Positions 46,279 to 55,429 of a stretch of 64,000 bases of DNA are shown here, one piece after another. Below the pieces are notes generated by a model. The model made no database searches. It had not been told where the DNA came from and saw only the letters and a list, made by a program, of their open reading frames with translations. How positions within the stretch are numbered: position 1 is the first letter of the stretch; each line of letters begins with the position of its first letter. The DNA comes from Collinsella tanakaei (lineage in GTDB: Bacteria > Actinomycetota > Coriobacteriia > Coriobacteriales > Coriobacteriaceae), in contig NZ_JAUDCO010000005.1 in assembly GCF_030373545.1 (NCBI RefSeq), forward strand, positions 152,573-216,572. Reading direction: 5' to 3'. Position numbers and translations under genes: made by a program.

Positions 46279-47883
46279 ATGGAGCACACCAAGCCGTCCT
46301 ACTACATCACCACGCCCATCTACTATGTAAACGCCGCCCCGCATCTGGGCACGGCGTACTCGACGATCATGGCCGACGTCCAGGCGCGCTTCCGCCGCTC
46401 CATGGGCTACGACGTCATGTTCCTCACGGGCATGGACGAGCACGGCCAGAAGGTCGCCGAGGCGGCCGAGGCCCATGGCATGACGCCGCAGGAGTGGTGC
46501 GACTCCCAGGCTCCGCTGTTCCATGCGCTGTGGGAGGAGCTCGAGATCTCCAACGACGACTTCATCCGCACGACCGAGAAGCGCCAGGAGCATGCGGTCC
46601 AGTACCTGTGGGAGCGCATGAAGGAGGCCGGCTACATCTACAAGGGCAACTACGACGGCTGGTACTGTGTGCCCGACGAGACCTACTTCACCGAGACCCA
46701 GGTCGAGAAGGCCGACGAGGAGCGCGGTACCAAAGGCGAGCACCTGTGCCCCGACTGCGGCCGTCCGCTGCAGCGCATCCAGGAGGAGAGCTGGTTCTTC
46801 AAGCTCTCCGAGTTCCAGGACCGCCTGCTGAAGCTCTATGACGAGCATCCCGATTTCGTGCAGCCCGACTTCCGCATGAACGAGGTCCGCACGTTTGTCG
46901 CCGGCGGCCTGCAGGACCTGTCAGTGTCGCGCAACAACATCGACTGGGGCATCGCGCTGCCCTTCGGCGACGGCCATGTGACCTACGTGTGGTTCGACGC
47001 CCTGCTCAACTATATGACCGCCGTGGGCTACGGCGTGGATTCCGACGAGGCGCGTGCCGAGCTCGCGTATCGTTGGCCCGCCCAGACCCATATCGTGGGC
47101 AAGGACATCATCCGCTTCCACTGCGTCATCTGGCCCGCGATGCTCATGGCCATCGGCGAGGCCCTGCCCGAGCACGTGTTTGCCCACGGCTTCCTCACCG
47201 TGCGCAACGAGCAGACCGGCAAGGCGGAGAAGATGTCCAAGTCGCGCGGCAACGCCATCGCCCCGCGCGAGGTCATCGACCTCATGGGCGTCGAGGGCTA
47301 CCGCTACTACTTCATGACCGACGTGGTGCCCGGCTCCGACGGCGCCATCTCTTTCGGCCGCATGAAACAGGTCTACAACGCCGATCTGGCCAACAGCTGG
47401 GGCAACCTGGTCTCGCGCTCGCTCAACATGAGCGCCAAGTACTTCGACGGCTGCGCGCCGGCCAAGCCCGCCGCGGTCGATGCGTTTGACAACCCGTTGG
47501 CACGCGCCGCCGAGGGCCTGGCCGAGCGCTACGCCGAGAAGATGGGCACCTTCGCCTATGGCGAGGCCGCTCAGCAGGTCATGGAGCTCATCCATGCCGC
47601 CAACCACTACATCGAGGACTCCGAGCCCTGGACGCTCGCCAAGGATCCGGCGCGCGCCGACGAGCTCGCCTTCGTAATCTACAACCTGCTCGAGACCATC
47701 CGCATCTCTGCGCACCTGCTTGCGCCCTTCATGCCCTCGACGAGCGCCGAGGCGCTGCGCCGCATCTCGTGCGCCGACGAGGCAGCCACGGAGGACCTGG
47801 TCTCGGCCTGCGCCTGGGGCGGCCTTGCCGGCGGTGAGCCGGTGGAGAAGGGCGACGCGCTCTTCCCGCGCCTGGTCGACTAG
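46279..47883 (+). CDS. metG: Methionyl-tRNA synthetase
   Basis: A 534-residue class I enzyme. The signature regions are YITTPIYYVNAAPHLGTAYS (HIGH-type PHLG), DEHGQKV, a zinc knuckle with CPDC (the second Cys pair is missing or replaced), NNIDWGIALPFGDGHVTYVWFDALLNY, and KMSKS at 318-322. There is no C-terminal EMAP/tRNA-binding extension, so it is the short form. GGGAGGG lies 10 bases before ATG 46279. It is followed by ksgA after a 153-bp gap. Confidence 0.96.
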   Translation: MEHTKPSYYITTPIYYVNAAPHLGTAYSTIMADVQARFRRSMGYDVMFLTGMDEHGQKVAEAAEAHGMTPQEWCDSQAPLFHALWEELEISNDDFIRTTEKRQEHAVQYLWERMKEAGYIYKGNYDGWYCVPDETYFTETQVEKADEERGTKGEHLCPDCGRPLQRIQEESWFFKLSEFQDRLLKLYDEHPDFVQPDFRMNEVRTFVAGGLQDLSVSRNNIDWGIALPFGDGHVTYVWFDALLNYMTAVGYGVDSDEARAELAYRWPAQTHIVGKDIIRFHCVIWPAMLMAIGEALPEHVFAHGFLTVRNEQTGKAEKMSKSRGNAIAPREVIDLMGVEGYRYYFMTDVVPGSDGAISFGRMKQVYNADLANSWGNLVSRSLNMSAKYFDGCAPAKPAAVDAFDNPLARAAEGLAERYAEKMGTFAYGEAAQQVMELIHAANHYIEDSEPWTLAKDPARADELAFVIYNLLETIRISAHLLAPFMPSTSAEALRRISCADEAATEDLVSACAWGGLAGGEPVEKGDALFPRLVD

Positions 47884-48036
47884 GTTCGCATACGGCTCGT
47901 CCGCCCTGCCGCCTCATGTCGTGCGCCGAGGCGGCGAGACGTTCCGGTTGGCTTCGGCGCCCGGCGGTGCAGCTGGGGCGAGATGCCGGCCATCCGCATG
48001 AGCCCGAGGCGAGCTGCGTTTGAATAGGGGAGCACC

Positions 48037-48924
48037 ATGACGACATCGCCGCTGGCGAGCTTGGGCGCGACGCGCGCCCTGCTGGAGACATACGGCCTGG
48101 CGACCAAGCATCGCCTGGGGCAGAACTTCCTGGTGGACAACCACGTCATCGAGCGAATCATGGCGCTGGCGGAGCTTTCCGGCAAGGAGCTGGTGGTCGA
48201 GGTGGGTCCCGGCATCGGCACGCTCACGCTTGCGCTGCTCCAGGAGGCCGCGCACGTGACCTCCATCGAGGCGGATGCCGAACTCGAGCCCGTCTTGCGC
48301 GCGCACGCCCTGCAGCACGAGAACTTCGCCTTCATCATGGGCGATGCCCTGCGCGTCAGCCCTGCGGATATCGCGGAGGCGTCGGGTGGGGACCCCGCGC
48401 TGTTCGTGGCCAACCTGCCCTACAACGTCGCGGCGACCCTCATCCTCCAGTACTTCCAGACCATGCCCGTCCTGCGCCGTGCGGTGGTCATGGTGCAAAA
48501 GGAGGTCGCCGACCGCATCGCGGCGCAGCCCGGCACGAAGTCCTACGGAGCCTACACGGTCAAGCTGTCGCTGTTCGCGCAGGTGACGGGTCGTTTCGAG
48601 GTGCCGCCGCGCTGCTTCTGCCCGCCTCCGCACGTCGATTCCGCCGTGGTGCGCCTGGACCGCGTGGCCGAGGGCGAGGATGTCGTCGTGGACGGCAGGT
48701 CTGTTTCCCGCGCCTTTGTCTCCCAGGTGGTCGATGCGGCGTTCGCGCAGCGCCGCAAGACGATTCGCAACTCCATGTCCTCCTCGGGTTTTGATAAGGA
48801 CGCGCTCGATGCGGCGTTTGCGGCATGCGGTATCGCACCGACAGCCCGCGCCGAGACGCTCGATACCGATGCGTTTGTGCACCTGGCCTGCGCGCTCGCT
48901 ACAGCTCAGGAAGCTGAGGAATGA
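48037..48924 (+). CDS. ksgA: 16S rRNA dimethyladenosine transferase
   Basis: A 295-residue enzyme that dimethylates A1518 and A1519 in 16S rRNA. The motifs are HRLGQNFLVD, SAM-binding VVEVGPGIGTLTLALL, the acidic IEAD, the catalytic NLPYNVA and FCPPPHVDSAVV. The start has GGGGAGC upstream. It overlaps the next gene by ATGA, linking it to tatD. Confidence 0.96.
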   Translation: MTTSPLASLGATRALLETYGLATKHRLGQNFLVDNHVIERIMALAELSGKELVVEVGPGIGTLTLALLQEAAHVTSIEADAELEPVLRAHALQHENFAFIMGDALRVSPADIAEASGGDPALFVANLPYNVAATLILQYFQTMPVLRRAVVMVQKEVADRIAAQPGTKSYGAYTVKLSLFAQVTGRFEVPPRCFCPPPHVDSAVVRLDRVAEGEDVVVDGRSVSRAFVSQVVDAAFAQRRKTIRNSMSSSGFDKDALDAAFAACGIAPTARAETLDTDAFVHLACALATAQEAEE

Positions 48925-49946
48925 TGGGAGCCGATACGGGAAGTCCCGCGCAGCGCGACCTTGCCGTCGCGGATGCGCTGTCGCTGACGTACACCAAGAA
49001 GACGAAGCGCTTTGAGCTGCCCGCGCTTGCGGTGCCGGTCGTCGACACGCATGCGCACCTGATGAGCTTTTGGCGCGCGGATCCCGTCGGCGCGCTCGCC
49101 CGTGCCGCGGCGGCCGGCGTGGAGCGCATCGTGACGATCTGGGACCCGCTGTCGGACGCTCGCCACGCCCCGACGGCCGCCGTCTACCATAGGCTGCTTG
49201 AGGAATGGACCTCCGAGGCGCGCGCCCTGTACGAGCAGGGCGTCCGCGAGGGCGTCGTCGATGTGTCACGTGCGACCCCGCAGCTGTTCGATCACGTAGG
49301 CTATCTTGCCGGTGTGCATCCGTACGGCGCGCCCGACTACAACGATGAGGCGCACGCCCTTGTGGCCGAGGCGCTCGACGACCCGCTGTGCCTAGGCATC
49401 GGCGAGATCGGCCTGGATTACCACTTTGACGCCGACGACAACATCGAGGCCGCTCCGCACGACGTGCAGATTGCCGCCATGGCGCGCCAGCTTGCGCTCG
49501 CCTGCGAGCGCAACGTGCCCGTCGAGCTGCATCTGCGCCACGAGAACGACGACGTCGCGCGCACATCGCACGAGGACGCCTACCGCGTGCTGTGCGAGGT
49601 GGGCGTGCCGGCAGCAGGCTGCGTGCTTCACTGCTTCGGAGAGGATCGGGCGACCGCCGAGCGTTTCGTCGACCTGGGCTGCTACATCGCGTTCGGGGGT
49701 GCGGCGACGTTCAAGCGCAACGACGAGGTGCGCGAGGCGTTTGCGGCGTGCCCGCTCGACCGGATCGTCTTGGAGACCGACTGCCCCTACATGGCGCCCG
49801 AACCCATTCGCGGCATCGAATGCGAGCCGGCGATGATCTGCCAGACGGCGGCCGTCCTCGCAGCCGATCGCGCTGCACGCACCGGTGAAGATGCGGAGAC
49901 TATCCTGCGCGCCGCGCGGGAGAATGCCCTTCAGCTGTTCGCATGA
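48921..49946 (+). CDS. tatD: TatD family metal-dependent hydrolase
   Basis: A 341-residue TIM-barrel hydrolase with metal ligands in DTHAHL, GEIGLDYH, HLRH, VLHCFGED and VLETDCPYMAPEP. TatD proteins are 3'-5' exonucleases or D-aminoacyl hydrolases. An N-terminal extension of about 40 residues and an insertion after the first motif (DPLSDARHAPTA) set it apart from E. coli TatD. Its start overlaps the ksgA stop. Confidence 0.93.
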   Translation: MMGADTGSPAQRDLAVADALSLTYTKKTKRFELPALAVPVVDTHAHLMSFWRADPVGALARAAAAGVERIVTIWDPLSDARHAPTAAVYHRLLEEWTSEARALYEQGVREGVVDVSRATPQLFDHVGYLAGVHPYGAPDYNDEAHALVAEALDDPLCLGIGEIGLDYHFDADDNIEAAPHDVQIAAMARQLALACERNVPVELHLRHENDDVARTSHEDAYRVLCEVGVPAAGCVLHCFGEDRATAERFVDLGCYIAFGGAATFKRNDEVREAFAACPLDRIVLETDCPYMAPEPIRGIECEPAMICQTAAVLAADRAARTGEDAETILRAARENALQLFA

Positions 49947-50104
49947 GGTGAAACAAGGCCGGAGGCTTTTGACCTCCTGCTGCGAGCGAAAGTGCACTGC
50001 AACTGTTCGGGTAGTGGCAGGGGCTGCGTCGAACAGGTACGATAAGGTACGTTGCGCCCTGCTGCGGCGCATCACGCGATACGTACGGGCGGAAAGGGCC
50101 GCGC

Positions 50105-50434
50105 ATGTCCAAGAAGGATACAAAGCAGATCAAGAAGAGCTCCCAGAAGAAGGCGTCGACCGCATCGTCGGGCACCCAGCGCGCCGTCGACCGGGACATC
50201 CTTCACAACATGCCGGGGATGAAAGCGGTGTATGCTGCGACCGTCGGCGCGATCGTCGCGTACTTCCTGTCGCGCGTCGGCGCGCATTTTGGTAACCAGC
50301 CTCTGTTCAGCGCCGGTACGGTGGTGTGCTTCTGTCTGCTGATCTTCGGCGGCCTCGCGTATTTCCATGCCTACGGGGCGGCGAAGAAGCTCACCCGCGC
50401 GAAGCGCGAGCGCGAGGAACAGAAGGGCGAGTAG
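50105..50434 (+). CDS. Small membrane protein, paralogue 1
   Basis: A 109-residue protein with a Lys-rich N-terminus (about 25 residues), two transmembrane helices (about residues 42-60 and 70-90) and a basic tail. The segment AVDRDILHNMPGMKAVYA matches SVDNDILFGLPTGKAMIA in the next gene, so the two are tandem paralogues. No known family recognised. Confidence 0.75.
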   Translation: MSKKDTKQIKKSSQKKASTASSGTQRAVDRDILHNMPGMKAVYAATVGAIVAYFLSRVGAHFGNQPLFSAGTVVCFCLLIFGGLAYFHAYGAAKKLTRAKREREEQKGE

Positions 50435-50503
50435 CCCCCACCGCTCAGTTGGCCGTCGCGCCGTATCAGATGTCTCGTTTGCACGATCGTGGGGAATGAA
50501 AAG

Positions 50504-50875
50504 ATGGCAAAGAAGAAAAAGCGTCGCACCGTCGTCACCGCCCCGGAGGAAACCCCGAAGCCCAAGCGGACAGGCGGTAACACCTCGCAGGTCCGCCATA
50601 TCAAGAACCTGCGCAACGAGCCGAGCAAGCCGCGCTCCGTGGACAATGACATCCTGTTCGGGCTTCCGACGGGCAAGGCCATGATCGCATCCCTTGCCGT
50701 AGGCGTCGCGTGCTACGTGCTTTCGTACATCTTCTCCCTCGTGCCGCTCGAGGACGTGTCGGGCTTCTTCCATGTGGCGAGTTTTGCGCTGTTTGCGCTG
50801 GCGTTCGTCTTCCTGGTCGTCGCCCGCGTGCAGGGCAAGCGCCGTACTGCCGAGCGTCGCGCGGAGCAGCAGTAG
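50504..50875 (+). CDS. Small membrane protein, paralogue 2
   Basis: A 123-residue protein with the same plan as its neighbour: Lys/Arg-rich start, two helices (about 55-75 and 85-105) and a basic tail. ATG 50504 is preferred; GGGGA lies about nine bases ahead, and GTG 50489 would add five residues. Ends just before palindrome copy C. Confidence 0.75.
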   Translation: MAKKKKRRTVVTAPEETPKPKRTGGNTSQVRHIKNLRNEPSKPRSVDNDILFGLPTGKAMIASLAVGVACYVLSYIFSLVPLEDVSGFFHVASFALFALAFVFLVVARVQGKRRTAERRAEQQ

Positions 50876-50883
50876 CCGGTAAG

Positions 50884-50994
50884 TGCGTCAAGGCTCCCGT
50901 TAAAACACCCTAGGGACTTTTTTGCATTGGTGCGCCTAGCGGGCGCACCAATGCAAAAAAGTCCCTAGGGTGTTTTAACGGGAGCCTTGACGCA
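50884..50994. repeat. Long CCCTAGGG palindrome, copy C
   Basis: Perfect 53-bp arms (50884-50936 and 50942-50994) around a five-base loop. The core is GTTAAAACACCCTAGGGACT; the outer flank is TGCGTCAAGGCTCCC and the inner flank GCATTGGTGCGCC, both different from copies A, B and D yet exactly paired. It starts nine bases after the membrane-protein stop. Confidence 0.96.
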
Positions 50995-51023
50995 GCTGCC
51001 GACAGAGCCCTCGCAAGCCATAC

Positions 51024-51156
51024 CCCCGTTTAGGGGACGGTTTTGTGGGTACCTCCTGAGTAGGCCGAAGTTGAGCACCGCGCCTACCTGCAGGTTTTAT
51101 GGGGTGCAGACGCCGTCTACTCGGAAGGCCCCACCAAAACCGTCCCCTAAACGGGG
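51024..51156. repeat. 133-bp element with 22-bp terminal inverted repeats
   Basis: CCCCGTTTAGGGGACGGTTT (plus TG) at 51024-51045 and its exact complement at 51135-51156. Similarity continues inward imperfectly (GAGTAGG / CTACTC). No gene; similar in size to the 140-bp element at 17757 but unrelated in sequence. Confidence 0.7.
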
Positions 51157-51217
51157 TTTTGGTTGCGTGGGCGGTTTCGTTTGCGGCGCGACGCGTTTGG
51201 AAGCCACCCAAGACAGC

Positions 51218-51258
51218 AAAAACGGCCCGGATGGGATGTCAGAATCCCATCCGGGCCG
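51218..51258 (-). terminator. Terminator of the DD-carboxypeptidase gene
   Basis: On the minus strand CGGCCCGGATGGGATT pairs with ATCCCATCCGGGCCG, followed by TTTTT. The 427-bp interval 50876-51302 contains this, palindrome C and the 133-bp element, and no gene. Confidence 0.88.
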
Positions 51259-51302
51259 CTTGCGTGTTGCTGAAGTATCGGGTGCGGGGCTTCGGGTGCG
51301 GC

Positions 51303-52667
51303 TTACGCAGCGTCGAGCTCCGTTACCGCAACGGGCTCGCTGACGATCTCGGTGTCCGTATCGGCCGGGTCGCCCGTGACCAGGCGCACCAGGCGGTCGA
51401 TCTGCACGAGCACCCAGCTCACCGGGTCGGGAGCGTTTTGGTTCTCGGCACTGACGAGCTCGACAGAGGCGATCTCGCGCCCGTCCTGCGTGAGCGTGAG
51501 GGTGCCGAGCTTCTGTCCCTCGGTCACGTTGCCCGAAACGGTGTCGACCTGGATGTCCTGCTCGACATCGCCGGCAAGGCTGAACACCGGGACGGTCGCC
51601 TCCGGGTCGACGACGGTGACGTCGACGTCCTTATCGGTCCAGTCCGCATGCGGAACGCGGGCGACCAGGGGAGCGCCGTTCATCGCGGTGACGGTGGAGG
51701 TGGTGACGGGGTAGGCGACGACATGGTCGTAGTACCAGTTGGCAAGCGTCAGCGTGTCGGCGAAACGCTCCTTGTCGCCGTCGCATCCCAGCACAACGGT
51801 GTAGACCTCGCCGCCGTTCTCGCGCGAGAACGCACCCACGAAGCACTGGAGCGCATCGTAGGTGCCGCCGGTCTTGCCGCCGATGTTGCCTTCCTTGCCC
51901 AGGATCGTGTTGCGCTCGATCATGGCGATGCTGCGCTCCTCGCCGTCGGCGCCGGTCACCTCGATCACGTTCTCATCGCTTGCGGTGAGGGAGCGGAAGG
52001 TGTCGTTTTTCATGGCGTAGGCGAACATGGTCGCCACGTCGCGCGCGGACGAGTGCATGTCGCCCTCCCAGCCGTCGAAGTCAAGGCCGTGGGGGTTGGT
52101 GAACTTGCTGTCCATGCCGAGCTCGGCCGCCTTGTCGTTCATCGCCTGGATGAAGACGGCATACGGGTCGTCGCTCTTCGGGTCGATTATCGCGCCCACG
52201 GTGCTTGCGATCGCCATGCCGGCGTCGTTGCCCGACGGGATGAGCAGAGCGCGCAGCGCCTCCTCCATGGTGAGCACGTCGCCCTCGCGCAGATCGGCAG
52301 AGGACTGGCCCACGGTGGCGGCCTCGTGATCGACGACGACCTCATCGTCGAGATCGGCGTTCTCAAGGGCCACGATGGCGGTCATGACCTTGGTGATCGA
52401 GGCGATCTTCACCTGCTTGTCGGCATCGCGCTCGTAGTAGACCGTGCCGTCCTGCCCGACCACGATGGCGTTGCGCGCCGAGATGTCCGGGCGGTCCTCG
52501 GCGGCGTCCTGGCGCTCGGACTCGGGCGCGCCGCAGATGATGTCGGTATCGGGCTGGCTGGCAAGCGCGGTCGCGGGGAAGCATGCGACGCTGGCGCCGA
52601 GCGCGATGCAAGCCGCGAGGTAGGCGGCGCGGCGCGGAAGGGCACGGGAAGTGTGAAGTCTGCTCAT
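51303..52667 (-). CDS. dacA: D-alanyl-D-alanine carboxypeptidase, PBP5 family
   Basis: A 454-residue secreted serine peptidase that trims the terminal D-Ala of peptidoglycan stem peptides. A signal peptide (about residues 1-36, ending ALA) is followed by the catalytic SITK tetrad with Ser90 and Lys93, the SGN motif in LIPSGNDAG, and GGKTGGT. The C-terminal beta domain (from about residue 330) has the PBP5-C layout, and a final helix (VLVQIDRLVRLV) may anchor the protein to the membrane. It is divergent from the VanRS-like pair, with a perfect hairpin in the shared region, so these genes may be linked. Confidence 0.9.
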   Translation of the reverse strand: MSRLHTSRALPRRAAYLAACIALGASVACFPATALASQPDTDIICGAPESERQDAAEDRPDISARNAIVVGQDGTVYYERDADKQVKIASITKVMTAIVALENADLDDEVVVDHEAATVGQSSADLREGDVLTMEEALRALLIPSGNDAGMAIASTVGAIIDPKSDDPYAVFIQAMNDKAAELGMDSKFTNPHGLDFDGWEGDMHSSARDVATMFAYAMKNDTFRSLTASDENVIEVTGADGEERSIAMIERNTILGKEGNIGGKTGGTYDALQCFVGAFSRENGGEVYTVVLGCDGDKERFADTLTLANWYYDHVVAYPVTTSTVTAMNGAPLVARVPHADWTDKDVDVTVVDPEATVPVFSLAGDVEQDIQVDTVSGNVTEGQKLGTLTLTQDGREIASVELVSAENQNAPDPVSWVLVQIDRLVRLVTGDPADTDTEIVSEPVAVTELDAA

Positions 52668-52798
52668 GGTTATCTCTTTCGATGGACTCGCTGCAAGGCT
52701 TACGGATTCATGAATGGTTTCGGTATGGCAAGTATACCTATGTCGGCGGCGGAATCGTGCGGATTTACCGGCGGTTCAATTCCTTTTCGTCGCGCCGC

Positions 52799-52837
52799 CG
52801 CCACGCGAGCTTAAGCGCGACTTAAGCTCGCGTGGCG
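52799..52837. promoter_or_regulatory. Perfect 17-bp inverted repeat between dacA and the VanR-like gene
   Basis: CGCCACGCGAGCTTAAG and CTTAAGCTCGCGTGGCG flank CGCGA in the divergent promoter region. TTAAG direct and inverted half-sites are the sort of target OmpR-family regulators bind. It may be an operator for the adjacent response regulator (inference). Confidence 0.45.
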
Positions 52838-52893
52838 AAACGGTGGCAGGCGTGCAGCTTGGGCATAATGGAGGGGTGTCGGAAGGAGGCCCG

Positions 52894-53592
52894 ATGGATA
52901 CGCATATCCTCGTCGTCGACGACGAAAAAGCCATCACCGATCTGGTGGGCATATATCTGCAAAACGAGGGCTACCAGGTGACGTTGGCCTATAACGGGGC
53001 CGATGCCGCCAAGGCGATTCTCGAACAGGATTTTGACCTTGCCGTCCTCGATGTCATGCTGCCCGACATCGACGGCTTCGAACTGCTGCGCACCATCCGC
53101 GCGGAGCACACCTATCCGGTCATCATGCTGACCGCGCGCGGTTCCCAGGCCGACAAGATCGAGGGCCTTTCCATGGGCGCCGACGATTACGTGGTCAAGC
53201 CGTTCCGCCCGCTGGAGCTCGTGGCGCGCTGCAAGGCCCAGCTGCGCCGCTACACCAGCTACGGGACGCGCGCGCAGGACGAGGACACCGCCGAGCTGTC
53301 GGTCGACGGGCTCGTGATCAACCGGGACGCCCGCACGGTGACGGTCGATGAGAAGCCGGTGCGCTGCACGCCGCTCGAGTACTCGATTCTGCTGTATCTG
53401 GTGGAGCACCGCGGAAAGGTCGTATCGGTCGAGGACCTGTTTCGCTCCGTGTGGGGCGAGGAGTTCATGGCGAGCTCGTCCAACACCGTCATGGTCCACA
53501 TCCGTCACCTGCGCGAGAAGATAGGCGATGACGCGAGCAACCCGCGCTTCATCAAGAACATCTGGGGAGTGGGGTACACGATTGAGGGATAG
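52894..53592 (+). CDS. VanR-like OmpR-family response regulator
   Basis: A 232-residue regulator. The receiver domain has the acidic DDE pocket (9-11), phosphoacceptor Asp53 in LDVMLPD, and Lys in VVKPF. The C-terminal winged helix ends SSSNTVMVHIRHLREKIGDD, resembling VanR. ATG 52894 follows GGAAGGAGG. It overlaps the sensor kinase gene. Confidence 0.9.
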   Translation: MDTHILVVDDEKAITDLVGIYLQNEGYQVTLAYNGADAAKAILEQDFDLAVLDVMLPDIDGFELLRTIRAEHTYPVIMLTARGSQADKIEGLSMGADDYVVKPFRPLELVARCKAQLRRYTSYGTRAQDEDTAELSVDGLVINRDARTVTVDEKPVRCTPLEYSILLYLVEHRGKVVSVEDLFRSVWGEEFMASSSNTVMVHIRHLREKIGDDASNPRFIKNIWGVGYTIEG

Positions 53593-55111
53593 CGAGTACC
53601 GCGGTCGTCGTGCGGATCATGCCCCCGTGAATCCGGCGACCGGACTGCCGAACGTAGCCGGGGGCACGGTGTGGGACCCCCATCCGAACGTGTCGGCACA
53701 GCCATCCTATGCCGCGCCGAGTCAAGGTGCAGCTGGTCCTGAATCCCAGCCTGTGCCGTCTGTGACCGGGGCGGTGGGATACGGCCGTACGCCTACCGAT
53801 GCGCAGCGCGCGGCCGCATCGGCGGTGGCGCCCGTCTCCGCCAACGCCTCCGTCGCATCCGCGTCGGCATCCGAGGGCTCGCCGCAGGCGCTCGACGCCG
53901 GGTCCGCCCGACTGTTCTCCATGTACGACACGCTGCTCGCCGTGCTCGACAACCGCGTGCTCGCGACGATCGTCTTGGTCATGCTCGATTTCGCGGTGAT
54001 CGGCCTCGACAGCTTCCTGCTGTTCATCGTCGTGCTGTTTGTGGGCTATATCCTGCTCGACCGTTTCTGCAACGCGCGCCGCGTCATCACGCTCGGCGGC
54101 ATACCGTGGCTGGTCATCCTCACCGTCGGCATGCTTGTCGCGAACCGTGTCGGCTACGCCGTGGCGTTCGGCATAGACTATCTGTTCATGTTCTGCGGAT
54201 TTTTGGCCGCAATCGCCGTGTGCGGCGTGTTTCTCATCGGCCGTCTGCTGTACCAATACGGTCGCGAGCGCGGTCAGATCGAGGCGGACCATGCGGTGGC
54301 CGAGCACATGATAGAGCGCCTGATCGACCGGCCCGACGATTGGGGTACCGTCGATGGCGACTATCCCGAGGTCGAGGGCGCGCTCAACCGCGTGCGCGAC
54401 CAACAGCGCGCAGCCGAGCAGGCGCTGCGCGACGAGTCGGGCCGAAAGGACGACCTTGTCACCTACCTGGCGCACGACCTGAAAACGCCGCTCGCGAGCG
54501 TGGTGGGCTACCTCTCCTTGCTGCACGAGGCTCCCGATCTGCCCGTCGAGCAGCGCGTGCGGTTCACCGGCGTGGCGCTCGACAAGGCGCACCGCCTCGA
54601 CGCGCTCATCGAGGAGTTCTTCGACATCACGCGCTTCGATTTCCATGACATCGTGTTGACGCGCGGCTACGTGGATCTGAACCTTATGCTCGCGCAGGTG
54701 GTCGACGAGTTTTACCCGACGCTCGCCGAGCAGGACAAGACCGCCGATATCGACGTCCCCAACGGGCTGACGGTGCTTGTCGATGGCGACAAGATGGCGC
54801 GCGTGTTCAACAACATCATGAAGAACGCTATCGCCTACAGCTACGAGGGCTCGGCCATTCGCATCAGCGCTGAGCGCGTCGACGCCTCGGTTGTCATTCG
54901 ATTCGAGAACAGGGGAGACCCCATTCCGGAGCCCAAGCTCAAGGTGATTTTCGAGAAGTTCTATCGTCTCGACGCGGCGCGTACCACCAACCGAGGTGGT
55001 GCGGGGCTCGGCCTTGCGATTGCCAAGGAAATTGTGGTCGCGCACGGTGGACAGATCGCCTGTGAGTCGACGCCCGAGCACACGGTCTTTACCATCACCC
55101 TGCCGGAGTAG
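53582..55111 (+). CDS. VanS-like sensor histidine kinase
   Basis: A 509-residue membrane kinase. After a disordered Pro/Ala/Ser-rich N-terminus of about 100 residues come four hydrophobic helices (about 118-225), a HAMP-like stretch, His298 in YLAHDLKTPLASVVGYLSLL, the N box, and G boxes (GGAGLGLAIAKEIV). The H-box and surrounding text resemble VanS. The start is uncertain: TTG 53582 overlaps the regulator stop; GTG 53627 is an alternative. No vanHAX-type ligase genes are near, so it is more likely to sense envelope stress and act on the DD-carboxypeptidase. Confidence 0.82.
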   Translation: MRDSEYRGRRADHAPVNPATGLPNVAGGTVWDPHPNVSAQPSYAAPSQGAAGPESQPVPSVTGAVGYGRTPTDAQRAAASAVAPVSANASVASASASEGSPQALDAGSARLFSMYDTLLAVLDNRVLATIVLVMLDFAVIGLDSFLLFIVVLFVGYILLDRFCNARRVITLGGIPWLVILTVGMLVANRVGYAVAFGIDYLFMFCGFLAAIAVCGVFLIGRLLYQYGRERGQIEADHAVAEHMIERLIDRPDDWGTVDGDYPEVEGALNRVRDQQRAAEQALRDESGRKDDLVTYLAHDLKTPLASVVGYLSLLHEAPDLPVEQRVRFTGVALDKAHRLDALIEEFFDITRFDFHDIVLTRGYVDLNLMLAQVVDEFYPTLAEQDKTADIDVPNGLTVLVDGDKMARVFNNIMKNAIAYSYEGSAIRISAERVDASVVIRFENRGDPIPEPKLKVIFEKFYRLDAARTTNRGGAGLGLAIAKEIVVAHGGQIACESTPEHTVFTITLPE

Positions 55112-55164
55112 GCTGTTCAAACTGGTTTCAACCCGGTTCAGAGGACCCGTGCGGTGGTACCCCC

Positions 55165-55282
55165 GGCGCGGTGGCGGCCAGGCGTTAAAACACCCTAGGG
55201 ATTATTTTACATGGCGTGTGTTTCTACACACGCCATGTAAAATAATCCCTAGGGTGTTTTAACGCCTGGCCGCCACCGCGCC
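55165..55282. repeat. Long CCCTAGGG palindrome, copy D
   Basis: Perfect 57-bp arms (55165-55221 and 55226-55282) with a TTCT loop. The core is GTTAAAACACCCTAGGGATT, then ATTTTACAT. The outer flank GGCGCGGTGGCGGCCAGGC and the inner ATGGCGTGTGT differ from other copies but pair exactly. It lies 54 bases after the sensor kinase stop. Confidence 0.96.
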
Positions 55283-55338
55283 CGCCGGAGGATCGCCCGC
55301 GGCCACCGCGCCGGAAGACCGCCCGCTCAAGCCGGGCC

Positions 55339-55366
55339 TTTACATTTCCCTGACAATACCTTTTCG
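55339..55366 (+). promoter_or_regulatory. Candidate Pho box before pstB
   Basis: TTTACA, CTGACA and TTTTCG at 55339, 55350 and 55361 form direct repeats of an 11-bp period, the spacing of Gram-positive Pho boxes bound by PhoP. The PhoPR-like genes follow pstB. No other gene lies in 55112-55429. Confidence 0.5.
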
Positions 55367-55429
55367 GCCGCATGAAACGCAGCTCGTATCGTTAAGCGAG
55401 CTATGACAGCGTGCCTGAGGAGGTATCGG

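Noticed and set aside
52894..55111. Vancomycin resistance operon
   Set aside because: Only VanR/VanS-like regulators are present; no D-Ala-D-Lac ligase, VanH or VanX homologue lies in the window.
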